Positions 5,979-12,861 of a stretch of 16,895 bases of DNA are shown here, in pieces. The stretch is taken from contig DATFYM010000076.1 in assembly GCA_035315065.1 (NCBI GenBank), positions 1 to 16,895 of the forward strand. The letters run 5' to 3'. Below the pieces are notes generated by a model. That model saw only the letters and a program-made list of their open reading frames with translations. It ran no database searches and had not been told where the DNA came from. Within the stretch, counting starts at the first letter, position 1; each line of letters opens with the position of its first letter. The DNA is from DATFYM01 sp035315065 (GTDB lineage Bacteria; Acidobacteriota; Terriglobia; UBA7540). Made by a program: the position numbers and the translations under genes.

Positions 5979-6218
5979 CTGGCCTACGGCAATCGCCCTC
6001 ATATAACTTTTTGCTTGACACGCCAAATCTCATAGGATAATCTAGATTCAGTCCACGAAGAGGTATCGGACTCCTGCCTCGGTGAGTCTTTCTCTTGGCA
6101 TGAAATAGCTTTGGGATGTCCTTTGTCCCTGGTCCGTTGTCCGTTGCGGAAGAATCTCGTGCTTCTCGCCGCGAGCCACGGATAACTCAGCGTCGGCGTT
6201 TTTGGCGACGTGGGAAAG
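5979..6218 (+). repeat. Direct repeat, copy 2: leader and start of the 6116 gene
   Basis: This is the second copy of the 240-bp segment, 935 bp downstream of the first. It contains the promoter-like boxes, a leader in which GACTC and GAGTC can pair, and the first 35 or so codons of the gene at 6116. Here the frame stays open. Differences between copies are mostly single bases, with a few concentrated in the promoter spacer. Confidence 0.85.
6015..6043 (+). promoter_or_regulatory. Sigma-70-like promoter of the 6116 gene
   Basis: TTGACA (6015-6020) is followed by GATAAT (6036-6041, 15-bp spacer) or TAATCT (6038-6043, 17-bp spacer). The boxes keep the same spacing as in leader copy 1 although the spacer sequence has diverged, which supports a functional promoter. 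A leader of about 65 bases precedes the ATG at 6116. Confidence 0.5.
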
Positions 6219-8134
6219 AGGCTGAGAGAGTGGAAGCAGAGGAACCGGGGTTCGGGGCTCGGGATTCGGGGTTCGCGGAAGAAGAAGGTTCGGTTGCGTC
6301 CGCCGCGCCGGAAGGCGGCGCTGTCCCACCGAGCGGCGAATCCCGAGCCCCCAGCCCCGAATCCCCTTCTTCCTCTGCGAACCCCGAAACCCGAATCCCG
6401 AACCCCGGTTCTTCCCCGAATCCCGTTTCTTCCCCGAAGCCGAAGCGCAAGTACACCACCAGCGAGAAGTCGCGGGCGGCGTCCCTCCGGAACCTCGCGC
6501 TGGCCAACCAAGCCCCCCACTGCTTGAAGTACCGCCGCACCGATCCGCGCACGGCGGCCTGTTACCACGCCCTGGAAAAAGCGGTGGCCGAGATGCGCCG
6601 GTTCGATTCCCCTCACTACGGGGTGGGCTTCAAGCGCGGCACGTACTGCGCCTCGCTGATTCGCAGCCTGGCGCTGGCGGGCGAGACGCGGGAAGAGTAC
6701 GAAGCGCACCTGGAGCGGATGCGGAAGGCGTTCGCGCCGCTGAGCGAGCGGCAACGGAAGCTGGTGCTGGCGGCGGCGCAGGCGGTGTGGCGGCGGTTAC
6801 GTGTCTACGGCGGGCAGGGGCGGTGGGAGCTGTACGCGGTGGCGAGTATCCTGGGAGAGCTGATCGCGGAGCGGGAAGCGGAGGCGGAGCGGCGGGCGGC
6901 GGCCGAGCGGGCGGGGGAAAAGGTCGAGCCGCTTCATCCCCACGATGATCCGTTCGGGCAGGAGCGGGCGGTAAGGCTGGGAATCGACTTGATTCTACCC
7001 CTGCAGGAGGACGGGGTGGAGAAAGAGGCGGGGCGGCTGAACCGGCGCATCCAGCTCTTGCTGGAAGCCTTGGGGGAAGGCCCGGAGGACGGCCCGCTGG
7101 GAGAGGCCGTCGGGGCGGGGTCCGAGGAGAAGGACGACGAGACGTGGGCGGCAGTGAACGGCAATCCGCTGGGCGGGGTGGCGCAGGCGGCGGCGACGCT
7201 GAACCAGGATCGCCAGCCGCTGAAGGACCCGAGCCAGTGGCGGAACGCCCCGGGGAAAGGGGCAAGCGCAGGGGAAAACGCCGGAAGCGGGCCTGAGGGG
7301 AAGGAGAAGGAGAAGGAGAAGGACAAGGAGAAGAAGGAGAAGAAGTCCGATCCCCGTCCTTGCGAGAACGCTACGGACCTGGCGCAGCGCGGGGGCTTGA
7401 TGCGCTTGCTGCACCGGCAAGGGGTGAACAACCCCGAGTTCTCGCGCCTGGAAGGGCCGGAGGGCAAGACGGTGTGGATTGACCTGTGGCAGCGAGCGTT
7501 TGGCCCTGCGGGCGAAAATCGAAAATCGAAACTCGAAAATCGGGGGACGAGTTTCGATTTTCCAGTTTCGAATTTCGAGATTCTGAAGGTGGCGGAAATC
7601 ACCTGGGAGCGGATCCAGATGCACTTGCGGCATCGGGAAAAAGAGGCGGCGAAGGTGAAGGAAGTGCTGGAAGCCCGCATTGCGTTAATTGACGATTGTC
7701 GATTGACGATTGACGATTGCGAGACGGCAGCAACGGAGACTTCAGCGCCTGGTCCAGAGCCTCCAGAACCTGCGAAGAAAGAGTCCGAGGGCAAGCCAGG
7801 GGGTGCCTTTCAATCGTCAATCGATCCCGCAGGGCGGGATCAATCGTCAATTCTTTTGCTGGGGGCGTTGGGGGTCTACAAGTGCATGGGCGCGGTGCTG
7901 GCGGCGGGCAAGGACATCAAGGCGGCGTACTACCGGATGCTGGTGGCGTTCTACGGCGACCTCCCTGGTTTTGAGTTCTTCCAGCCCAAGGGACCGACCC
8001 TCTCGGAGCTAGTGGACGATCTGGGTAGCTTCGTGGCGGAGTGCATCAGCCTGAAGGACGGACCGATACACCAGGACAGGCAACAACAGATCAAGTGGCG
8101 GGGAGGGTCAGGACGACAGCCGGGGGGCGGGTAG
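6116..8134 (+). CDS. 672-residue protein of unknown function, invaded by heptamer repeats
   Basis: Residues 1-108 are low-complexity and largely encoded by a leader repeat and a 7-bp repeat block (44-105). The conserved-looking part starts at KRKYTTSEKSRAASLRNLALAN (about 110) and runs through FKRGTYCASLIRSLALAGETREEYEAHL to about 255; it is helical and arginine-rich. I associate this TSEKSR...FKRG...AGETREEY pattern with repeated acidobacterial proteins of unknown function. After an acidic helical stretch come a Lys/Glu run (about 393-412), a segment LMRLLHRQGVNNPEFSRLEG, a second heptamer insert (467-490), a coiled-coil-like part (TWERIQMHLRHREKEAAKVKEVLEARI), a third insert (525-579) and a helical C-terminus. 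No catalytic motif, signal peptide or membrane segment is visible. The SD before ATG 6116 is weak, so the start is uncertain. Confidence 0.7.
   Translation: MSFVPGPLSVAEESRASRREPRITQRRRFWRRGKEAERVEAEEPGFGARDSGFAEEEGSVASAAPEGGAVPPSGESRAPSPESPSSSANPETRIPNPGSSPNPVSSPKPKRKYTTSEKSRAASLRNLALANQAPHCLKYRRTDPRTAACYHALEKAVAEMRRFDSPHYGVGFKRGTYCASLIRSLALAGETREEYEAHLERMRKAFAPLSERQRKLVLAAAQAVWRRLRVYGGQGRWELYAVASILGELIAEREAEAERRAAAERAGEKVEPLHPHDDPFGQERAVRLGIDLILPLQEDGVEKEAGRLNRRIQLLLEALGEGPEDGPLGEAVGAGSEEKDDETWAAVNGNPLGGVAQAAATLNQDRQPLKDPSQWRNAPGKGASAGENAGSGPEGKEKEKEKDKEKKEKKSDPRPCENATDLAQRGGLMRLLHRQGVNNPEFSRLEGPEGKTVWIDLWQRAFGPAGENRKSKLENRGTSFDFPVSNFEILKVAEITWERIQMHLRHREKEAAKVKEVLEARIALIDDCRLTIDDCETAATETSAPGPEPPEPAKKESEGKPGGAFQSSIDPAGRDQSSILLLGALGVYKCMGAVLAAGKDIKAAYYRMLVAFYGDLPGFEFFQPKGPTLSELVDDLGSFVAECISLKDGPIHQDRQQQIKWRGGSGRQPGGG
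6247..6430. repeat. 7-bp repeat block forming a long inverted repeat inside the 6116 gene
   Basis: From 6247 units of type GGGATTC/GGGGTTC repeat every 7 bp. From about 6337 to 6428 units of the complementary type GAATCCC/GAACCCC do the same. The arm from 6247 to about 6288 pairs with 6362-6406, including a shared purine stretch (GCGGAAGAAG in one, GCAGAGGAAG in the other), leaving a loop of about 70 bases. The frame remains open throughout. Confidence 0.8.
7514..7583. repeat. Ten-unit heptamer array with hairpin, inside the 6116 gene
   Basis: Ten consecutive 7-mers fit without a gap. Units 1-4 are GAAAATC-like, unit 5 is GGGGGAC, and units 6-10 are the complementary GATTTTC/GAGTTTC type. 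The two halves pair over at least 15 bp. Its length of 70 bp is not a multiple of three, so insertion alone would have shifted the frame. Confidence 0.85.
7689..7852. repeat. TTGACGA heptamers and their inverted partner, inside the 6116 gene
   Basis: TTGACGA-type units repeat every 7 bp from 7689 to about 7720. The complement TCAATCG appears at 7809-7824 and again at about 7840-7852. The latter copies surround a perfect palindrome, GATCCCGC-AGG-GCGGGATC. The two clusters are 90 bp apart and inverted, so a long stem is possible. Confidence 0.75.
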
Positions 8135-8177
8135 GGGCGGGGTATGCCCGCCCGTTTGGTGGGAGAACGCGGAAGAA

Positions 8178-8288
8178 AGGCAAAAGGCAAATGGCAAAAG
8201 GCAAATGGCAAAAGTAAAGGGTGAAGGGTAAAGGGTAAAGGGTAAAGGGTAAAGGGTAAAGGGTAAAGGGTAAAGGGTAAAGGGTGAA
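8178..8288. repeat. Tandem heptamers GGCAAAW and GGGTAAA
   Basis: About five units of GGCAAAA/GGCAAAT (8178-8212) run into ten units of GGGTRAA (8219-8288). The inner eight of the latter, 8226-8281, are identical GGGTAAA. The perfect stretch implies recent slippage or expansion. It lies in the gap between the 6116 gene and queC. Nothing else is seen in 8135-8177 or 8289-8340. Confidence 0.9.
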
Positions 8289-8413
8289 GCGAAGAGCACG
8301 TTCTTAGCCCGGTGTGTGCGCTGAGGTTTTACAGCGTAACGAGTTTCGATTTTCGAGTTTCGAAACAGAGGTCAATTCAGCAATCGGAGCGAAAAAAGCA
8401 GGCAAGCGACCAA

Positions 8414-8469
8414 GGACAAGAGACAAGGGACAAGGGACAAAGGACAAATGACCACGGACAAGACACGAT
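8414..8469. repeat. Tandem heptamers GGACAAR upstream of queC
   Basis: Eight 7-bp units (consensus GGACAAG/GGACAAA) follow each other without gaps to within about 50 bp of the queC start. Ahead of them at 8340-8370 is a short GAGTTTC/GATTTTC cluster resembling the array at 7549. No convincing promoter box for queC could be picked out between or after the arrays. Confidence 0.85.
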
Positions 8470-8521
8470 TCTTCAAATCTCGATTTCGGCCGGAGAAAAT
8501 GCACTATGATGGCAGGCGGTT

Positions 8522-9238
8522 ATGGACAAGCCGGAACAGATCGCTCCTAAGCCTCTGGCCGTCGTATTGGCCAGCGGCGGCATGGATAGTTGCGTGACGA
8601 TAGCAATGGCGAACGTCGACCACCGGCTGGCCATGTTGCACGTCGCCTATGGCCAGCGGACGGAGCAGCGCGAACTTGCTTCCTTCAACGCCCTGGCGGA
8701 CTTCTATCACGTTGAGCGCCGGTTGGTGTGCCGGCTGGAGCACCTGCGCCAGATCGGCGGCTCCAGTCTGACGGACCCGGGCATTCCGGTGGCGGAGGCT
8801 GATCTGGATCGTCAGGACATCCCCACCAGCTACGTGCCCTTTCGCAACGCACATTTCCTCTCCATCGCGGTTTCCTGGGGCGAGGTGCTGGGCGCGCGCC
8901 GGATCTTCATCGGGGCCGTTGCCGAGGACAGCTCGGGCTATCCCGACTGCCGCCCGGAATACTACCAGGCTTTCAACCGCGTCATTCGCGAGGGCACGCG
9001 GCCTGAGACACGGCTGGAGATCGTGACGCCCGTCATCCACCTGCGCAAGAGCGAAATTGTGCGGCAGGGTCTCGATCTGGGCGCGCCTTTGCAACTGACC
9101 TGGTCATGCTACCAGCGGGAGGACGTGGCGTGCGGCGTCTGCGATAGCTGCGGGCTGCGCCTGCGCGCCTTCGAAGAGGCCGGAGTAGCAGACCCCATTG
9201 CCTACGCGGTCCGCCCGAAGTACGGGAGAAGGCAATAG
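8522..9238 (+). CDS. queC: 7-cyano-7-deazaguanine (preQ0) synthase QueC
   Basis: QueC converts 7-carboxy-7-deazaguanine to preQ0 with ATP and ammonia in the cytoplasm, a step towards queuosine in tRNA. The 238-residue length is normal. The PP-loop ATP motif is SGGMDS (18-23; Leu is commoner than Met). AYGQRTEQRE follows, then SYVPFRN and AEDSSGYPDCR, all at family positions. The zinc site near the C-terminus has Cys196, Cys204, Cys207 and Cys210 (C..CGVCDSC). ATG 8522 is preceded by AGGCGG. No other queuosine-pathway gene lies in the window. The gene is bounded on both sides by heptamer arrays; the stop codon itself lies in the first unit of the downstream array. Confidence 0.96.
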   Translation: MDKPEQIAPKPLAVVLASGGMDSCVTIAMANVDHRLAMLHVAYGQRTEQRELASFNALADFYHVERRLVCRLEHLRQIGGSSLTDPGIPVAEADLDRQDIPTSYVPFRNAHFLSIAVSWGEVLGARRIFIGAVAEDSSGYPDCRPEYYQAFNRVIREGTRPETRLEIVTPVIHLRKSEIVRQGLDLGAPLQLTWSCYQREDVACGVCDSCGLRLRAFEEAGVADPIAYAVRPKYGRRQ

Positions 9239-9361
9239 GGAGTAGGGAGTAGGGAGTGGGGAGTCGCAGTTCCTGTTGTTCCTATTCCCTGTTCCCTGTG
9301 GGGACGTGCATTCGATCACGCAGGTCTTCCCTACTCCCTATTCCCTATTCCCTATTCCCTA
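9231..9361. repeat. GGGAGTA heptamers and facing TATTCCC heptamers
   Basis: Units of GGGAGTA type occupy 9231-9265, starting within the last queC codons. The complementary TATTCCC/TGTTCCC type appears at about 9280-9300 and again at 9328-9357. The opposed arrays could fold into a stem after queC and may act as a terminator-like structure, though no T run follows. Confidence 0.85.
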
Positions 9362-9399
9362 CACTCGATCACCGAGGTTGCGGCATCCAATTCTTTGGG

Positions 9400-9428
9400 T
9401 TGAGCTTGCAGGTCAAAGGGGCTACAAT
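9400..9428 (+). promoter_or_regulatory. Promoter of the TPR gene
   Basis: TTGAGC (9400-9405), a 17-bp spacer and TACAAT (9423-9428) give a good sigma-70-type match 30 bp ahead of the ATG. It lies directly after the heptamer block. Confidence 0.6.
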
Positions 9429-9457
9429 GGCCCGCGAGTGTTAAGAGGGAGGTTTTT

Positions 9458-10504
9458 ATGTTTCGCATGCGTACACTGGGTTTGGCGATCACGCTCGTAC
9501 TGCTGGCGGCCGCCCTGCCGGCTTTCGCCCAGACCGGCGGAATCGTCGGCAAAGCAATGCTGCAAGACGGTACGCCTTGCGTCAAATGTATCATCGTGAT
9601 CGATCGCCAGGAGATCAAGGGAACGTATACCGTCAAGACGGACAAGAAGGGCGGGTACACTTATATCGGCCTGCCTCTTGGGAACTATAAGGTTACGTTG
9701 GAGAACCCCGAAGGCAAGGTGCTCTATAACTTCAACGGCAAGCATATTGGGATGGGCGATCCCACCGAGGTGAACTTCGATCTGAAGCAGGAAGCCGCCA
9801 TTCAACAGAAGGAGCATCCCGAAATTGCCAAGCAGGCCGAGGAACAACTGAAAGAACAGAAGCAGAGTGCCAACCTCATGCAGTACTTCAACCAGGGGCA
9901 AGCGGCGATGACGGCGAAGAATTACCCCGATGCCATCGCCGCCTTCGAGCAGGCGCTTCCCTTGGCTACGGGCAAGAATCAAGTAATCGTCCTGCAAAGC
10001 CTCGCCGACGCCTACCACAAAGCGCGCCAAGATGACAAGGCAGTGGAGACGTACCAGAAAGTGATCGCCGCCGATCCCACGAACGCCGACTATCACAATA
10101 ACCTCGGCAGCGTCTACGCCGACATGAGGAAGATCCCTGAGGCCCAGGCGGAGTTCCAGAAGGCGGCGGAAATGAATCCCACCGGCGCCTCGCGCTACTA
10201 CTTTAACCTGGGCGTGATCATGGTCAACAGCAACAATATGGATGCGGCGGCGGAGGCGCTCAAGAAGTGCACGGACCTGGATCCCAAGAACGCCGACGCC
10301 TTCTACTGGTACGGCATGGCGCTGCTCGGAAAGGCGCAATTCAAGCCGGACGGCACCATTCTGCCGGTGGCCGGCACGGTGGAGGCGTTCCAAACTTACT
10401 TACAACTGGCGCCCAGCGGTCAGTATGCAACGCAGGCCCAAGCCAGCGTGGCCACACTGCAGGGGAAGGTGGAGACCGAATACAAGAAACCCAAGAAGAA
10501 GTGA
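9458..10504 (+). CDS. Secreted TPR protein with an N-terminal carboxypeptidase-regulatory-like domain
   Basis: The product is 348 residues from ATG 9458, with a GAGGGAGG SD. Residues 1-25 form a signal peptide (RMRTLGLAITLVLLAAALPAFA, cleavage before QTGG). Residues about 28-105 resemble the beta-sandwich of the carboxypeptidase regulatory/Cna-B-like fold (GGIVGKAMLQDGTPCVK, then TDKKGGYTYIGLPLGNYKVTL). After a charged linker (110-140), at least four TPR units follow between about 143 and 300 (for example DAIAAFEQALPLA, KAVETYQKVIAADPTNADYHNNLG, EAQAEFQKAAEMNP, AAEALKKCTDLDPKNADAFYW). The tail is basic (YKKPKKK). This is a protein-interaction scaffold of the periplasm or outer surface. The exact partner is unknown. 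This domain pair is common in acidobacterial secretomes. Confidence 0.88.
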   Translation: MFRMRTLGLAITLVLLAAALPAFAQTGGIVGKAMLQDGTPCVKCIIVIDRQEIKGTYTVKTDKKGGYTYIGLPLGNYKVTLENPEGKVLYNFNGKHIGMGDPTEVNFDLKQEAAIQQKEHPEIAKQAEEQLKEQKQSANLMQYFNQGQAAMTAKNYPDAIAAFEQALPLATGKNQVIVLQSLADAYHKARQDDKAVETYQKVIAADPTNADYHNNLGSVYADMRKIPEAQAEFQKAAEMNPTGASRYYFNLGVIMVNSNNMDAAAEALKKCTDLDPKNADAFYWYGMALLGKAQFKPDGTILPVAGTVEAFQTYLQLAPSGQYATQAQASVATLQGKVETEYKKPKKK

Positions 10505-10860
10505 TAGCAAGGCAGATGGTAGACGGCATAGGGCATACGGGGAGAACCGATAGATGACTGCTTTACATGGTAGATGGTAGAGGGCATAGGGCATACGGGG
10601 GAGAACCGACAGATGGCTGCTTTTCCCCATGTGCCGTGTGCGTAGGCGGTATAACGGTGGTGCTTTCCCCGTATGCCGTCTACTGTCTACCTCTGGTCTA
10701 CCCATAACGAGGAAGGCTTAGATGGTAGGCCTACGGCGTACGGGTGGCAGGCGGTATACCGATGGTGCTCCCTTCTACGTCTGCACTCTGCCGCTTGGGG
10801 GTTTTCCTCGTACGCCGTCTACCGTCTACGGTCTGCCTCTGGGCTTCTCGTTGATCCTCT
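10505..10860. repeat. Composite 7-bp repeat block between two secreted-protein genes
   Basis: Units such as GGTAGAT and GGGCATA repeat every 7 bp in 10513-10545. A segment of about 45 bp (GGTAGA...GGCATACGGG...GACTGCTTT) is repeated at 10570-10618. Complementary units (GTATGCC, GTCTACC) appear at 10670-10700 and 10808-10840. The stretch GGCGGTATA...GTGCT...GCCGTCTAC occurs twice (10646-10690 and 10750-10825). The second half overlaps the first 40 codons of the gene at 10722. Confidence 0.8.
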
Positions 10861-11489
10861 TCCTCGCCGCTTTGGCCGCCCCCGTGTACGCCGACACGAT
10901 CTATCAGAACAACTCCCAGGGGAAGCGGGTGGTAATCCAGCGCGACGCCATCCTGGTGAAGCAGGATTCCGCCATCCTCACTTACAAGCATTTCGACTTG
11001 CAGCAGCGGCGCGTTACCACGGTCACCCTCAACCAGGGCAGCCTGCCGTACACTGTCGAGACATCCCCCAGCGAGGCGCGCCAGCAGATCGTCGATGTCT
11101 GGAAGAAGTTCGGCTACAAGGTTCTGGTGACGGCGGCCGACGGCAAGACGACGCGCGTGTTTGACGCTTATCTCGATTTTTATCCGCCGGGAGGCCGCGG
11201 CTCGCTGCTCGAGTCGGTGCCGGCCATTACTAACCTGCCGCTTTCCGTCGCCGGCGGTGGGGTGGACGTCATCGACTTTTCCAAGATCGTCCAGATCGAA
11301 TTCCAGGGCGATCAACTGCAGGTGACGCTCGACGACGGGCGGGTGGAAGCGGGTACGTTCGCCTCACCGACCAGTCGGCCCGCTGAAGCTCGACTCCTCG
11401 GCATCACCGACCGGTACGACCCCGCCAGCCCGGATGTCTTCGATTTCTCTCTCGCTCTCGCGAAAATCAAGGAGGTCAAGTTTGAGTGA
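10722..11489 (+). CDS. Secreted protein of unknown function with a repeat-derived start
   Basis: The product is 255 residues from ATG 10722, which has an AGGAAGG SD five bases upstream. Residues 1-40 are coded by the heptamer block and look like accidental protein. A signal peptide core follows (GFSLILFLAALAAPVYA, residues 41-57, cleavage before DTIYQ). The mature part has beta-rich segments (RVVIQRDAILVKQDSAILTYKHFDL, VTTVTLNQGSLPYTVETSPSEA), a helix (ARQQIVDVWKKFGYKVLVTAADGK), and a C-terminal half ending FSLALAKIKEVKFE. No known domain is recognised. TTG at 10851 is the only later start before the hydrophobic core, and it lacks an n-region. The gene overlaps the next by eight bases, implying coupled expression. 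Confidence 0.65.
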   Translation: MVGLRRTGGRRYTDGAPFYVCTLPLGGFPRTPSTVYGLPLGFSLILFLAALAAPVYADTIYQNNSQGKRVVIQRDAILVKQDSAILTYKHFDLQQRRVTTVTLNQGSLPYTVETSPSEARQQIVDVWKKFGYKVLVTAADGKTTRVFDAYLDFYPPGGRGSLLESVPAITNLPLSVAGGGVDVIDFSKIVQIEFQGDQLQVTLDDGRVEAGTFASPTSRPAEARLLGITDRYDPASPDVFDFSLALAKIKEVKFE

Positions 11490-12567
11490 TGCTAACAAGC
11501 AGGGCGGCTCCACGAAATCCTCCTATCGCGCTTATCTTGGCCACCGCGAGCGTCAGACGCAACGGGTGGGTTACGCCGTGGTGGGACTGGGCCATCTGGC
11601 CGAGCACGCCATCCTGCCGGCTTTCCAGAGCAGCCGGAAGTCGAGGCTGATCGCGGTGGTCAGCCACGACACGCAGCGCGCCTGGGAAATCGCCAAGCCG
11701 TACGGAGCGGCCGACTTTTCGTACGCGGAGTACGATGCCTGCCTGGCGAAGCCGGAGGTGGAGGCGGTCTACATCGCTAGCGTCAACTGCGCTCACGCGG
11801 AGCAGGTGGCCCGTGCGGCCGCCGCCCGCAAGCACGTGCTGTGCGAAAAGCCGATGGCCAACTCAGTGAAAGAGTGCCGCCAGATGATTGAAGCCTGCCA
11901 GGCCAACCGCGTGCGGCTGATGATCGCCTATCGCAAATACTTTGAGCCCGCCGGCCTGGCGTTGAAGCAGTTGATCACCAAAGGCCAGTTGGGCCGGCTG
12001 AAGACGATTCACTCCACCTTCACCATTAACTTGCCGGCGACCAACGCTGCGGCGTGGCACCTCAAGAAAAGCGTGGCCGGTGGCGGGTCGCTGGTGGATG
12101 TGGGCGTCTACTGTGTCAACACGGTGCGCTGGCTGCTGGGCACCGAGCCTCTGGAGGCGTCGGCCTACGCGTGGAGCGTAGACGCGAAGCGGTTCAACGA
12201 GGTGGAGGAGAACATGGCCTTCCGCCTGATTTTTCCGGAAGGCGTGGTGCTTGAGGCAAGTTGCAGCTTTGGCGCCGCCCAGTCCTCGTTCCTGCACGTC
12301 CACGGCGAGCGCGGATGGGCCGCACTGGACCCTGCCTACGCCTATAACTACGAACGCCGCTTGTTCGGAGAGATCGAAGGCAGGCGGTTCCAACGGTACT
12401 TCCCGCGCATGGGGGAGTTCTCGCTGGAATTGGACGCCTTCGCGGATTGCGTCCGGCGCGGCCGCGACCCGGAGCCGAGCGGCTGGCAGGGACTGCGCGA
12501 CGTTGCCGTGATGGAGGCGATCTACCGGGCAGCGCAGGAAAAGCGTACGGTCTCCATTGAGAAGTGA
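11482..12567 (+). CDS. Gfo/Idh/MocA-family oxidoreductase
   Basis: This is an NAD(P)-dependent dehydrogenase of the glucose-fructose oxidoreductase superfamily, acting on a sugar or sugar-like substrate. The start is TTG 11482, supported by a perfect AAGGAGG SD and by the 8-bp overlap with the previous gene; 361 residues. The Rossmann motif GLGHLA is at 35-40. EKP is at 122-124, the lysine being the usual catalytic/cofactor residue. The C-terminal domain opens with GGGSLVDVGVYCVNTVRWLLG. The DVGxYCxN form is that of the glucose-fructose oxidoreductase branch, where Tyr takes the usual histidine position. No signal peptide is visible (residues 1-28 are polar), so it is cytoplasmic. Substrate unknown; a neighbouring DUF1080 gene suggests 3-keto-sugar chemistry. 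Confidence 0.92.
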   Translation: MSDANKQGGSTKSSYRAYLGHRERQTQRVGYAVVGLGHLAEHAILPAFQSSRKSRLIAVVSHDTQRAWEIAKPYGAADFSYAEYDACLAKPEVEAVYIASVNCAHAEQVARAAAARKHVLCEKPMANSVKECRQMIEACQANRVRLMIAYRKYFEPAGLALKQLITKGQLGRLKTIHSTFTINLPATNAAAWHLKKSVAGGGSLVDVGVYCVNTVRWLLGTEPLEASAYAWSVDAKRFNEVEENMAFRLIFPEGVVLEASCSFGAAQSSFLHVHGERGWAALDPAYAYNYERRLFGEIEGRRFQRYFPRMGEFSLELDAFADCVRRGRDPEPSGWQGLRDVAVMEAIYRAAQEKRTVSIEK

Positions 12568-12649
12568 GGATTGTGGAACAGGGTTTGGATACAAGACGCC
12601 TCCTCACCCCCGGCCCCTTACCCCCGTTTGAAGCTGTGAGAGAATTAAA

Positions 12650-12750
12650 CACAGAGGCGCAGAGACACAGAGAAAGAGTGAGAAGATCACATGAGATGCC
12701 GTTTGTTTCCAGACGCTTCTCATTCTTCTCTGTGCCTGTGTGTCTCTGTG
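12650..12750. repeat. CAGAGGCGCAGAG inverted-repeat element
   Basis: A left arm beginning CACAGAGGCGCAGAGACAC (12650-12685) is matched in reverse complement by a right arm ending TGTGTGTCTCTGTG (12716-12750), with about 30 bases between. It sits between the convergent gfo and DUF1080 genes and may serve as a bidirectional stop. The gap 12568-12861 holds nothing else I can identify. Confidence 0.8.
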
Positions 12751-12861
12751 ATGGAAGCCCCTTCGCAATTTTTTCGCACCTTCGTTTGGGAGAAGGCGGA
12801 AAATGCAGAAGCTCCAGCGGCTGGGCCAGAACCGCTCTTCCCCGCTCGTAAGAAATCCGGG

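Noticed and set aside
5857..6033. Extra 59 N-terminal codons of the RAYT frame
   Set aside because: The sequence consists of the right REP and leader repeat, and the family start is MSRLRRLVLSDR at 5856.
6630..7794. Long minus-strand frames opposite the 6116 gene (6630-7265, 6934-7794, 6995-7633)
   Set aside because: They are proline/alanine/serine-rich shadows of a GC-rich gene, with no domain or SD.
8219..8288. GGGTAAA array as a telomere-like or CRISPR repeat
   Set aside because: The unit is not the plant-type TTTAGGG in either orientation, there are no spacers, and it is one of many different 7-mers nearby.
9422..10393. 323-codon minus-strand frame opposite the TPR gene
   Set aside because: The plus strand has a clear signal peptide, TPR motifs, promoter and SD; the minus translation has no recognisable features.
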